A stretch of DNA of 64,000 bases from Foetidibacter luteolus (GTDB lineage Bacteria > Bacteroidota > Bacteroidia > Chitinophagales > Chitinophagaceae). The stretch's first letter is position 1. Every line of letters begins with the position of its first letter. The DNA lies in assembly GCF_009650435.1 (NCBI RefSeq), contig NZ_VVIP01000033.1:1-64000 (forward strand), given 5' to 3'. Both the position numbers and the translations under genes were made by a program. The notes beneath the pieces are model-generated. The model was not told the DNA's origin. It saw nothing but the letters and a program-made list of their open reading frames with translations, and did not search any database. Below, in pieces: positions 53,139 to 63,300 of this stretch.

Positions 53139-54647
53139 CTGAAAAATTCTAACTGTAATCCTTTTCCTGCGGCAGTAATAACTGTAATTGTTATTCTGCT
53201 TTCCATTGCAGTACCTGCTTACAGCCAGGGCACAGATTCTTCCCAACATATTCCACCGGAAAATATTTCAGCAAAGTCATTAAATGCCATCGAAGGCAAA
53301 TATGCCGGCCTTACTTCCTCTGTAGATAAACAGTCTTCCAAATTATTACGCCGCCTGCAAAGGCAGGAAGAGAAGTTGCGTAAAAAGCTCGCAGCCAAAG
53401 ACAGCGCTAAAGCCGTGGAACTGTTCAGCGGCACACAGGAGCAATACCAGCAACTGCAAAACAGGTTACAGGCGCCACTGGATAAATCCATTTCCTATCC
53501 TCTCAAAGAGTACTTGCCTGGAATGGATTCGCTTGGCACTGCGATGAACTACCTGGAAAAGATACCCGGCCTGCCTGCAGACAAGCTGAAAAAGGTAGCC
53601 GCTGTAAGCAACCAGCTAAAAGAGTTACAGGGCAAGCTGCAGAAAGCCAGCGAGATAAAAGACTTTATCCGTCAAAGGCAGCAACAACTACAAGAGCAAC
53701 TTTCGCAATATACAAACCTGGCAAAAAACCTCAAAGGCATCAATAAGGAAGTATTCTACTACAGCGAAAGGCTGAAAGAATACAAAGCCCTCATCAAAGA
53801 CCGCAAAAAACTGGAAGAGAAAGCCATCGCCGCCATAAGGGAGATACCCGCCTTCAAATCATTTTTCCAGAAAAACAGTTACCTGTCGCAGTTGTTCCGT
53901 TTGCCGGGTTCAACCCTCCCCACAGCGGGGGGAGTTGGAGGGGGTCTCCAAACCCGTGCCCAGGTGCAGCAACAGCTACAACAGGTATTGGGAACTTCTC
54001 TCTCCTCCGTTGGAGGGGTTGGGGGAGGTACTGAGCAACTACTGCAACAACAGGTACAGGCCGCACAAGGCCAGCTTAACAAGTTAAAAGACAAACTTAA
54101 CAAACTGGGGGGCGGCAGCAGCGATGATGCCATGCCGGATTTTAAGCCCAACGGTCAAAAGACTAAAAGCTTCCTCAAGCGCATAGAACACCAACTGAGC
54201 ATACAAACCAGCGGTACTACCAATTACCTGCCTGCCACTATGGACATAGCGTTAATGGTGGGCTACAAACTAAGTGATAAGATATCCTTTGGCGTAGGCG
54301 GTGGTTACAAGCTGGGCCTGGGCCGTGGCTGGAACCATATCAGCCTTAGCCACCAGGGGATAAGCCTGCGTTCGTACCTGGATGCCAAACTCCCCTCCTT
54401 TGGAGGGGCCGGGGGAGGTCTGTGGTTAAGCGGCGGCTTTGAATACCAGTACCTGAAAGAGTTTGAAAACTTCCGGCAGATAAAAAACCTGGACCTCTGG
54501 CAACGGAGCGCTTTATTCGGCATCACGAAAAAGTATAAGATAGGCAAAAAGAAAGAGGGGCGTATACAGTTGCTTTTTGACGTATTAGCTGGTCAACAGG
54601 TGCCGAGGGGGCAGGCGCTGAAGTTTAGGGTGGGTTGGGGGTTGTAA
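53139..54647 (+). CDS. Coiled-coil envelope protein with in-frame GC-rich repeats
   Basis: About 502 residues if it starts at a CTG (53139). The frame is open back to a stop near 53108, has no ATG, GTG or TTG before residue 80, yet encodes a good signal peptide (KNSNCNPFPAAVITVIVILL to AYSQ). A TTG at 53376 would lose it. A long coiled coil (about 45-240) is followed by two LPxxGGxGGG-type stretches (residues 260-270, 288-297) and a beta-rich C-terminal half that looks like an outer-membrane barrel (ALMVGYKLSDKISFGVGGGY), interrupted by a third stretch (418-428). Function unknown. It lies 48 bp before the next gene, on the same strand. Confidence 0.7.
   Translation: MKNSNCNPFPAAVITVIVILLSIAVPAYSQGTDSSQHIPPENISAKSLNAIEGKYAGLTSSVDKQSSKLLRRLQRQEEKLRKKLAAKDSAKAVELFSGTQEQYQQLQNRLQAPLDKSISYPLKEYLPGMDSLGTAMNYLEKIPGLPADKLKKVAAVSNQLKELQGKLQKASEIKDFIRQRQQQLQEQLSQYTNLAKNLKGINKEVFYYSERLKEYKALIKDRKKLEEKAIAAIREIPAFKSFFQKNSYLSQLFRLPGSTLPTAGGVGGGLQTRAQVQQQLQQVLGTSLSSVGGVGGGTEQLLQQQVQAAQGQLNKLKDKLNKLGGGSSDDAMPDFKPNGQKTKSFLKRIEHQLSIQTSGTTNYLPATMDIALMVGYKLSDKISFGVGGGYKLGLGRGWNHISLSHQGISLRSYLDAKLPSFGGAGGGLWLSGGFEYQYLKEFENFRQIKNLDLWQRSALFGITKKYKIGKKKEGRIQLLFDVLAGQQVPRGQALKFRVGWGL
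53916..53948 (+). repeat. Intragenic GC-rich palindromic element, copy 1
   Basis: CTCCCCACAGCGGGGGGAGT followed by TGGAGGGGGTCTC inside the coiled-coil gene, read as LPTAGGVGGGL. Confidence 0.75.
53997..54032 (+). repeat. Intragenic GC-rich palindromic element, copy 2
   Basis: TCTCTCTCCTCCGTTGGAGG followed by GGTTGGGGGAGGTACT, read in the same phase as SLSSVGGVGGGT. Confidence 0.75.
54390..54422 (+). repeat. Intragenic GC-rich palindromic element, copy 3
   Basis: CTCCCCTCCTTTGGAGGGGC followed by CGGGGGAGGTCTG, read in the same phase as LPSFGGAGGGL. The CCCCTCC-TTT-GGAGGGG part is a perfect hairpin. Confidence 0.78.
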
Positions 54648-54695
54648 AAATGTAACAATAAGCAAAAATCAACTAAGCATATCAAAACAAATAAA

Positions 54696-56048
54696 ATGAA
54701 AAAAGCGTCATTTCTGTCCCTATTGTTTATTACGGGTGCGTTTTTTAACGTTAATGCCCAGAACAATCTTAACCCTACTGGTAATGTGGGTATTGGTACT
54801 GGAACATCTGTAGTACCTACAGAGCCATTAAGTGTCGCTTCCTCCAATGCATACACCCTTAGTCTATTGCGAACTGCAACCGGTGGCAATATTTCTACCG
54901 TAGGTACAACAGCCGGCGGCATCTATTTTGGTTCTTATGCAACAGGAAGCGGTCCCAGGTATGAAGGAGCGCTTATCCGTTTGCGTACAACCGAACCATG
55001 GGATGTATTAACGGCCAGAGGCGCTGCATTGGGTTTTGAAACGGTAGCCAATGGTACAACTACACTGGCTGAAAGAATGCGCATTGATAATAACGGGAAT
55101 GTTGGTATTGGTACAACCACCCCAGCTATAAGACTTCATGTGGCGGCATACAACGCGACCATACAGCAAAGATTTGAGCGTACCGGAAGTTCAACTGGAA
55201 TAGCAGATATTGGTACCAACAGCGGCGATTTCTTCATCTATCCCGGCGGGTATTCCAATGCGAAACCTACAGTTTTTACAACCGAAGGAAAAATAGGGGT
55301 TGGCACTACTGATCCGGTGAGTAAACTACAAGTGAATGGTTCTGGTACATTGGGAGGTTTATATGATGCTTCCAAAGCAGCGTTCAGGATTAGCATGGGT
55401 GGAAATATGATTATGGATGGAAATGAAATTTTTTCTGACGGTTCCCTTAGCCTGGGAATAGCGCCGGCAGGTAATTTCCTGATTGGTACAGTTGATGCAA
55501 CTACTCCTTTTGCAGCTGCTTTTAGAGTGACAGGTGCTGGAAATGTTGGGATAGGGACAACTTCGCCCACTCAAAAACTTCACGTAAGTGGTAATATGCT
55601 TGCTACTGGGCAGGTCTTAATCGGAACAATCAGTAATCCCGGAGATCTGTCTGATTACAAACTCGCTGTTAATGGCACTGCTTTATTTACCAAAGCTGTT
55701 GTAAGGGCTTATGCTAACTGGTGGCCTGATTATGTTTTTGAAAAAGGATATAATCTGATGCCGCTTAACAAGGTAGAAGCCTTTATTCTTCAAAACAAAC
55801 ATTTGCCGGGTGTGCCTTCTGCACAGGACGTAAATAACAGTGGTGTTGACCTGGGAGATACGCAGGCAGTCCTGCTTAAAAAGATAGAGGAACTGACCTT
55901 ATATATCATTGACCAGGATAAAGTAATCAGCCAGCTAAAGACGGACCTGAAAAACAAGGAAGGACAGGATGCTGCTATTTTATCCATCAGGAAGTTACTG
56001 GAACAGCAACAACAGCAACTGGATGAACTTAAAGGAAACAAAAGATAA
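54696..56048 (+). CDS. Exported GNVGIGTT-repeat (tail-fibre-like) protein
   Basis: A 450-residue exported protein with signal peptide ending VNAQ (residue 22). It carries three fibre-type motifs: NVGIGTTTPAIRLHV (from residue 135), KIGVGTTDPVSKLQV (199) and NVGIGTTSPTQKLHV (283), as in phage tail-fibre-like surface proteins of Bacteroidota. The end has the common WPDYVFEKGYNLMPL / FILQNKHLPGVPSAQ block and a coiled coil (about 385-450) with a QQQQQ stretch. These probably trimerise. It precedes the RHS gene by 21 bp, suggesting a shared transcript and possibly a shared surface assembly. Confidence 0.82.
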   Translation: MKKASFLSLLFITGAFFNVNAQNNLNPTGNVGIGTGTSVVPTEPLSVASSNAYTLSLLRTATGGNISTVGTTAGGIYFGSYATGSGPRYEGALIRLRTTEPWDVLTARGAALGFETVANGTTTLAERMRIDNNGNVGIGTTTPAIRLHVAAYNATIQQRFERTGSSTGIADIGTNSGDFFIYPGGYSNAKPTVFTTEGKIGVGTTDPVSKLQVNGSGTLGGLYDASKAAFRISMGGNMIMDGNEIFSDGSLSLGIAPAGNFLIGTVDATTPFAAAFRVTGAGNVGIGTTSPTQKLHVSGNMLATGQVLIGTISNPGDLSDYKLAVNGTALFTKAVVRAYANWWPDYVFEKGYNLMPLNKVEAFILQNKHLPGVPSAQDVNNSGVDLGDTQAVLLKKIEELTLYIIDQDKVISQLKTDLKNKEGQDAAILSIRKLLEQQQQQLDELKGNKR

Positions 56049-56069
56049 GCCGTACCCATTTAATTTATT

Positions 56070-59000
56070 ATGATGACCAGGATAGTTTTATCTTCTCTTT
56101 TTGTGTTTTTCGCCTGTGCCGGTTATTCGCAGCATACCAATATAGACCCCAATCAAAGCTATATTAATGTAAATACGCCGAGATCACCGGAATCCGCAGG
56201 CTTTGAAAAGTATGGCGCCACCCAGGTGAATGAATTTACCGGTGCTACCAATATTGCTATACCCATTTATACGCTGAAAAGCAGGTTTTTGGAATTGCCC
56301 ATAACTCTATCGTACCAGGCAACAGGCATACGTGTAAACCAAGAAGCTTCGTGGGTTGGGCTGGGCTGGGATTTAAATGCCGGGGGACGTATAACCGTGG
56401 AAACAAGAGGATGCGCTGATTTTAATGGAACTACCCGCGGACTTACCAGTCCGGCAAACCTGGCTACCGGTATGCAACGGATTTTTACAAGGGTAGGCTC
56501 CAATGGTGAGAACGCTGTATTAACACCTTCTACACTTTGCGAAAGCGGCCAGCCGGAATGTTCTACTAATACCAGTTTTGATCATCTTGCGGCGGTTCAG
56601 GAAATGACGCAGTATGGGACTGGGGAGCCGGATATTTTCCGCGCAAACTTCATGGGGCACTCATTAACGTATTATGTTGACAAAGTATCCAACACGATAA
56701 AATTTATTGGGGAGAAAAGCCTGGCACAGATCGTGTATACCCTTGACGCAAACAATAATATTACCGGTTGGACAATAACAGACAACAGTGGTGTTAAATA
56801 TTATTTCAACCAGGCAGAAACCTCCACCAACACATTATCCGGTAATCCCGTTGTGCCGGCTACCACAACAACCGCTTGGCTACTCACAAAAGCAGAACAC
56901 CCAACGGGAGATTATATCCAGTTTACTTACAATAATTATGGCTATATAGTGCCTGCCTTTACGATGAGTAGTTCGGTAAACTGGCTGGCAACGGGAGGTC
57001 CTGCCAATGTTGCCAATGATTATACACAAAATGTAGTACTTCAATCTACGTACTATCTAACACGGGTTGAAAGCGCTGATGCGGTCGTTGATTTTCTGCT
57101 CAGTACCAGAACAGATTTATATGGTCCCGGCGCCAGGAAGATATCCCAGATAAAGGTATCGGATAAAATTACCTCGGCTGTAAAGAAAACAACAACTTTT
57201 AATTACAGTTATTTTCAAACCAGTTTCAAGCCCTGGAGTACTTACTTAGCAGGTTTGTTTTACAATTTGCCGTCACCGCTTACAACCAGCGGTTACCTTG
57301 CATGCTCCAACAGCAGGCTCAGGCTGGATTCAGTAAGTGCTAACCTGGATACATATCAGCCTCCTTACCGGTTTAACTATAATACGGTTGTTCCGGATAA
57401 GTATTCTTATGGCCAGGATCATTGGGGGTATTATAACGATGTATCCAATCATACCAATGGCTATTCCTTTAGCCACCTGATCCCTTATTCCGGCCTTGGT
57501 GGTGTAGGTAATGCCATTCCATCCTCGTCTTTAAATATCAACCAGATTGGCTTTAACAGGGAGTGCAGTGCTACATCAGTTCAAGCCATGATATTGACAG
57601 GTGTTGTTTATCCTACCGGTGGCCGCACAACTTTTGAGTATGAGCCTCATCAGTCCACTATGGTTCCAACAGTCCCTGTTACTGGTGGAGGCGTACGTGT
57701 TAAAACGGTAAGCAATTATGAATCAGGTAATCTTACAGGAACCACAACTTATTCATATTCTATCGGTAAGTACATGGGCAGTATCCAGTATTATACCACG
57801 GCAAATGAACTTACAGCATGTGGTGCCGGTTCTAACGGGCAAATGAAGTATTCTTCCAACGGGGCAGTAAACTTCAATGATATCCTGATCGGCTACGACC
57901 AAATAACGATTGCTCAACAGGGTTCATCCGGCGAATCTAACGGATACGTGGTAAAGAAATTTGATATCAATACGCCGTCTTCCAATTATTCCAACCTGGT
58001 GGGGTTTGACATTGCACCCCCATACTATCCTCCTGGAGAACCACCGCCGGTTAATGGTAACCAGACCTATGAATTCTGGCTGGATGCAGCACATAAAAAC
58101 CTTGCTCCAACACCCTCAGCCAATCTTGAAGGGAAACTAATAGAAGAGCTTTATTATGACAATTCTGACAATTTAATAAAGTCCATAAAGAACTATTACA
58201 AGATTGCTGATTACAGCAATAGTTTCTATGATATCAGGGCAATTCAAAACAGGTCAGGTGGATTTGACTATAGTGGTTGCACGCCCAACGGTGGATTTGG
58301 TTCAGGTGGTAACAGACCTGTTATCCTGTTTGTGTCTCCGGCCAAATCATTTTATACATTAAAAGATAGTGTGGTGGAGCGTACTTACAGCGGCACCAGT
58401 TCTGTAAAAAAGAAAATTACCTACAAATACAATGATTTTTACCAGCCGATGTTTGAAGCGGTACATAATTCAGATGGTACACAAACCATTAGCTATACCC
58501 GCACTTCCGCTGAAATTGTGCCACCTGGCCCGGGCAACCCATCAGGCATTTTTGCCACGCAGATGTACCAGATGAGGGACCAGCATATCCTGGAACTGCC
58601 GATAGAACAAACGATTGTCAACCGGAGTACAACAGGAGATTCAACAGTTGTGAGCAGCCGTTTCAATGTGTACCAAAATGCTTTGCCGATGAATGTTTAC
58701 ATCATGGAATCTGCACAACAGCCAACATTCAGGACGCAATTTATACCCTGGAAGTTCAGTTCCTCAGCCCCTTATTCCGTGAATATAGACAGCCGCTATA
58801 AACCCTACAGCACTGCTGATTATTCCACCAGCAACCTGATACGGACATTGCATACCCTGCAGGGCGACAAAGCTTATATATGGGATGAGTCCTATAATAC
58901 CCTGATGGCACAATGTATCAATACCAATAGTGATACAGCCGCTTTTACTTCTTTTGAAACCCAGGCAAAGGGAGGATGGGCTTACAATGCCGCCGGAGGG

Positions 59001-59456
59001 GTTGCTGATAATACATCGCCCACCGGAGTTAATGCTTATAATTTAGCAAGCGGCAATATCAGTTTCGGGACGCTATCAAATACCGGGGCTTACACCGTTT
59101 CTTACTGGACAAAAGGGACTACCAGTTATTCAGTAACAGGCAGCACATCGGTTAAAAAAGGGCGGACGGTAAACGGCTGGACGTATTATGAACATAAAGT
59201 AAGCGGCGTTACCAGTGTAACCATATCAGGCTCAGGGAGGATTGATGAAGTGAGGCTGCACCCGGCATCCGCACAAATGATTTCTTACACCTACGAACCA
59301 CTGGTGGGCCTTAAAAGCCAATGTGAAACGGACGGCAGGATACTGTATTATGTGTATGACGCGATAGGGCGGCTGGCCTGGGTGAAGGATATGGATGGCA
59401 ATATCGTTAAGACCATTCAATACCATTACAAAGGATTAGCAGGCATACAGTATTAA
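56070..59456 (+). CDS. Large exported RHS-like protein
   Basis: A 1128-residue protein with a signal peptide (IVLSSLFVFFACAGYSQ). It is beta-rich from GFEKYGATQVNEFTGATNIA onward, with a conserved-looking ATGIRVNQEASWVGLGWDLN segment found in the long RHS-associated proteins of Bacteroidota. YD-type repeats occur at the end (GRILYYVYDAIGRLAWVKDM, DGNIVKTIQYHYKG). No toxin-like C-terminal domain is visible; the chain stops right after the repeat. It lies between the fibre-like gene (21 bp) and the short paralog (21 bp), so it belongs to the same run. Probably a structural shell or delivery partner; function inferred. Confidence 0.82.
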   Translation: MMTRIVLSSLFVFFACAGYSQHTNIDPNQSYINVNTPRSPESAGFEKYGATQVNEFTGATNIAIPIYTLKSRFLELPITLSYQATGIRVNQEASWVGLGWDLNAGGRITVETRGCADFNGTTRGLTSPANLATGMQRIFTRVGSNGENAVLTPSTLCESGQPECSTNTSFDHLAAVQEMTQYGTGEPDIFRANFMGHSLTYYVDKVSNTIKFIGEKSLAQIVYTLDANNNITGWTITDNSGVKYYFNQAETSTNTLSGNPVVPATTTTAWLLTKAEHPTGDYIQFTYNNYGYIVPAFTMSSSVNWLATGGPANVANDYTQNVVLQSTYYLTRVESADAVVDFLLSTRTDLYGPGARKISQIKVSDKITSAVKKTTTFNYSYFQTSFKPWSTYLAGLFYNLPSPLTTSGYLACSNSRLRLDSVSANLDTYQPPYRFNYNTVVPDKYSYGQDHWGYYNDVSNHTNGYSFSHLIPYSGLGGVGNAIPSSSLNINQIGFNRECSATSVQAMILTGVVYPTGGRTTFEYEPHQSTMVPTVPVTGGGVRVKTVSNYESGNLTGTTTYSYSIGKYMGSIQYYTTANELTACGAGSNGQMKYSSNGAVNFNDILIGYDQITIAQQGSSGESNGYVVKKFDINTPSSNYSNLVGFDIAPPYYPPGEPPPVNGNQTYEFWLDAAHKNLAPTPSANLEGKLIEELYYDNSDNLIKSIKNYYKIADYSNSFYDIRAIQNRSGGFDYSGCTPNGGFGSGGNRPVILFVSPAKSFYTLKDSVVERTYSGTSSVKKKITYKYNDFYQPMFEAVHNSDGTQTISYTRTSAEIVPPGPGNPSGIFATQMYQMRDQHILELPIEQTIVNRSTTGDSTVVSSRFNVYQNALPMNVYIMESAQQPTFRTQFIPWKFSSSAPYSVNIDSRYKPYSTADYSTSNLIRTLHTLQGDKAYIWDESYNTLMAQCINTNSDTAAFTSFETQAKGGWAYNAAGGVADNTSPTGVNAYNLASGNISFGTLSNTGAYTVSYWTKGTTSYSVTGSTSVKKGRTVNGWTYYEHKVSGVTSVTISGSGRIDEVRLHPASAQMISYTYEPLVGLKSQCETDGRILYYVYDAIGRLAWVKDMDGNIVKTIQYHYKGLAGIQY

Positions 59457-59477
59457 TAACAATCCAAAGCATTACCC

Positions 59478-60302
59478 ATGTTCAAAAAGATTTTCGCGGT
59501 ATCAGTATTGATACTTTCTATCCATAAAGGCTTTTGCCAGCCGGTTATTTCCGGGCCGGCCTGCATTGCACCCAATACGGTGTACCAATATATCCTGGGC
59601 GGCAATATTGATTCCCTGTCAACTGTTCATGTATGTATTACCGGGGGTATTATCCTGGATACATTAAACCCAGGTACCTGCAAGGATTTCCCCGGTAATG
59701 TCAACCAGGTATTTGTTGTATGGAATGATTCAGCTACCCAGGGCAAACTGACCGCATCTTCCGCTAACGGGAACGGCAGTATAACGGTGCGGTTTGCGCC
59801 GGAACTTATGCCGGGGTTGATTGACAGCAGTTCCAAAAGTCAGATGATCAGTTACCAGGCAATACCTGCCGCCATTAACTGCGGCAGTGACTCCGGCGGC
59901 TCCTGCTCACCATCCTACGAATACCAGTGGAAGTATTCATCAGACCAGGTTAGCTGGGATGATATGGATTTGGCTACAAGTGGCAACCTGCTTATAGAAT
60001 CGGCATTGACGCAAACAACATTTTACCGCAGGAAGGTAACAGAACTATCGTCCGGTTCGATTGGATACTCTGATGTGGCGTCTGTTTTCGTGATCGTTAC
60101 AGATGCAGACAGCAGTGGGCTTACAAGCAACAGTTTGAGGCATACACATACAAATAATCCGGGAGAAGTAAGGGTGGAAAGAAGGTTGGTTTACCAGCCT
60201 GGCGCCTCACCCCAACCCCTCTCCGCCCGGAGATGGGCTATGACCCCTGGCAGGCGGTTGTTTCAGCATTGTGAAACTATTTTTTCCCGGGCAATAATGT
60301 AA
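59478..60302 (+). CDS. Truncated Ig-like paralog of the next RHS protein
   Basis: A 274-residue exported protein with signal peptide MFKKIFAVSVLILSIHKGFC. It parallels the N-terminal part of the following RHS protein: YEYQWKYSSDQVSWDDM and TFYRRKVTE correspond to YVYQWEQSPDGVFYTTL and TYYRRKVTE there. After about residue 235 the text changes to low-quality sequence through a dispersed repeat (60204-60233, CCTCACCCCAACCCCTCTCC) and soon stops. It looks like the head of a longer RHS-type gene cut by rearrangement at the repeat, although the short product may still be made. Confidence 0.65.
   Translation: MFKKIFAVSVLILSIHKGFCQPVISGPACIAPNTVYQYILGGNIDSLSTVHVCITGGIILDTLNPGTCKDFPGNVNQVFVVWNDSATQGKLTASSANGNGSITVRFAPELMPGLIDSSSKSQMISYQAIPAAINCGSDSGGSCSPSYEYQWKYSSDQVSWDDMDLATSGNLLIESALTQTTFYRRKVTELSSGSIGYSDVASVFVIVTDADSSGLTSNSLRHTHTNNPGEVRVERRLVYQPGASPQPLSARRWAMTPGRRLFQHCETIFSRAIM
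60204..60233 (+). repeat. GC-rich dispersed element at the 3' end of the truncated gene
   Basis: CCTCACCCCAACCCCTCTCC then GCCCGGAG. This type of sequence is a familiar dispersed element in many bacterial genomes. It coincides with the point where homology of the 59478 gene to its neighbour ends. Confidence 0.5.
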
Positions 60303-60354
60303 AAATACTAATCAGCGCAAACTGAAATGAATGCCGAACCGAAAACAATATAAA

Positions 60355-63300
60355 ATGAACGCTACTTATAAACCTGCTATACGGCTTTTGTTTTTGACAA
60401 TCCTCTCATTAGGCTGTAGCCAATTGATAAAGGCCCAGGCCAGCATCAACGGCCCTACCTGTGTGCTGGCGGGCACGCAGTACAGTTATACCGTCTCCGC
60501 TTATTACACCGGCGATGCTGATTTTAGTTATTCCGTGTCGGGAGGTACCCTTTCTACGGGTGGAAATTCTGGTAGCCATGACGGCCCGGGTATTGTGACA
60601 ATACTTGTTACCTGGTCTAATTATGGTGCAATTACCCTTACCTCTCCCGCAGGAAATGCCTCTTTCAGCATTACGATAGCGCCACCTTTCAATAAAGGAA
60701 GTTTTACTTCCGGCCATTCGCAGATCATTAATTATAATACTGTACCGGCGACGATCGTGTGCAGCGCTGCCAATGGAGGTACCTGTTCAACAGGCAATTA
60801 TGTATATCAGTGGGAACAAAGCCCGGACGGTGTATTTTATACAACATTACAAGGGGCCACCGCTAAAGACCTGTCGTTTTCCAGCCCCGCCACCCGTACA
60901 ACTTACTACAGGCGGAAGGTAACAGAAACAACCACCAATACGATTGATTATACCAGCGGCGCATCCGTGATACTTAACCCGCCCAACCCGATACAGCCGG
61001 TAACGGGCGGCGCAGTAAGCCCGGCATCGCAAAGCATTAACTACAATAGCGTACCGGCGGCTTTATCTATTACCGGTGTTACCGGGGGAACTTATTCCTA
61101 TACTTACCAATGGCAATCCTCATCCAATAACAGCACATGGACAAATATTTCTTTCGGGGGGCTTGAATATACCCCCGGGCAACTTACCGCGACCACTTAT
61201 TACCGTGTGGCTGTTAAAAGTAATGGTGTTACCGCTTACAGCAGCTCCGCCGTTGTAACGGTTTATCCTGAATTTAAGGCAGGTATAATAAGCCCGGCCA
61301 ATATTACCATTGCACCCGGTGGCAACCCCGGCGCTATTACCGGCACCAAACCAACGGGTGGCGATGGCAGTTATAGCTATCAATGGCAAAGCTCGGTGGA
61401 CGGAAACGAAAACAACTTTAACCCCATCGCCGGCGCCGCCACTTTAAGTTATGCGCCCGGTACGTTGAGTGCGAACAAATGGTTCAGGCTGGCGCAGACT
61501 TCCAACGGTATTACGGTGTTTACCAACCAGTCGAAAGTAACCGTGAGCAGCAGTGTGCCTGACCTGAACTTTACCCGTGTAAGGGATATTTTGAAACCCG
61601 GTGTTTTTGATACCAATGCCGCGGAAGCGCTCAGCAGCCCTTCTGATGTGGCACAGGTGACGCAGTATTTTGACGGGCTGGGAAGGCCCGTACAAACGGT
61701 AGCGTGGCGGCAGACGCCTTTGCAGAAAGACATGGTGAGCGTTATCGAGTATGATGGTTTTGGAAGGGAGCAGAGCAAGTACCTGCCTTATGTGGCAGCC
61801 AGCAACAACGGCGAACTTAAATACACGGCGATGGCTGACCAGTACGCGTTTAACGCCAGCCAGTTTGCAGGAGAAGAATATTATTACGGGCAGACAAAAT
61901 ATGAGCCATCCCCCCTCAACAGGGTAACAAGCACCCTGGCGCCGGGCATTAGCTGGACGGGATCGGGTAGAGGCGTTACAGCACAATACAGGGTGAATGC
62001 AGCTTCGGACAGTGTGCGCCTCTGGACCATTGCCTTTGCCGCAGGCAGTGTACCTGTAACGACATCTATGTATAGTGCGGGAACGTTGTTTGAAAATGTA
62101 ACAGCAGATGAAGAAGGCAACCAGGTGGTACAATATACGGATGTGGCGGGAAAGGTTATCCTTAAAAAAGTACAGGTGGCCACGACGCCGGGAAACGCCC
62201 ATGTGGGCTGGCTTTGTACCTACTATATTTATGATTACCGTGGTAACCTCCGGTACGTAGTGCAGCCTGCGGGTGTGGAACTGCTGAACAGCAATAGCTG
62301 GAACATGAATGCACTGTCGGGGGATATATTGAATGAGCAATGCTTCCGTTATGAATATGACGAGCGTGGGCGTATGATATTGAAGAAAGTACCCGGGGCC
62401 GGTTTGGTGTACATGGTGTATGATAACCGCAACCGGCTGGTGTTTGCGCAGGATGCCGTGCAGCGTGGCAAGAACCAGTGGAGCTACACGATGTACGATG
62501 AGTTGAACAGGCCGGTGCAGACGGGCATTATGGCTTATACCATCACAGCGGATAATTTGCGGAACCATGTAAAAGGGCTTGCTGATAATACGGCGGGCAC
62601 ACCCATCAGCGGTGACCATGTGCCGGGCAGGCAGGCAGACCTTACGGTGAACCGCCGTGAAGCTGGGGTAACCAGCTATAAGGCTACGAACAATATTGTT
62701 TTTGAAGGTGAATTTGTATCGGAAAGCGGCGCTGAATTTACAGCGGAGATTGCCGCGGGGAGCCCTACTGCTTTTAGTAATTCTATCAGTGTTAATATTA
62801 ACCCGTTACCATCTTCTGCCACGGTATACCCACTGACGCATAATTTTTATGATGATTATAGCTGGACGGCGAAAGCTTTTACAGCCAATTATAATAGCAA
62901 GGTTTCTGCTGGTACTAATCCTAATGCGGAAGCAATGCCGTCTGCCAATAATGTGATTGTAAGGGGCTTGCCAACCGGTACGAGGGTAAGGGTACTGGAA
63001 GACCCGAATAATCTTTCGCTGGGCAAATGGATGGAAACGGTGACATTTTATGATGAGAGCAACAGGGCAGTGCAGATACAGTCTGTGAATGTAAGCGGCG
63101 GGCTTGATATTATGACCAACCTGTATGATTTTAGCGGCAAACCGTTGTCCAGCCACCTGCGCCATGAAAAGCTGGGCGGCGCTGACCGCAGTTATGAGAT
63201 AACGGGAAGGAATACATACGACCATGGCGGCAGGCTGACGAAGGCGGAAAAAATGCTGAACAACAGCGGAAGCTGGAAGGTAATTGTACAGCATACATAT

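Noticed and set aside
61444..62619. Long open frame on the minus strand (391 codons)
   Set aside because: It is fully antisense to the RHS/DUF6443 gene, whose plus-strand frame shows clear domains. The minus product is rich in His, Arg and Cys in a way typical of shadow frames.
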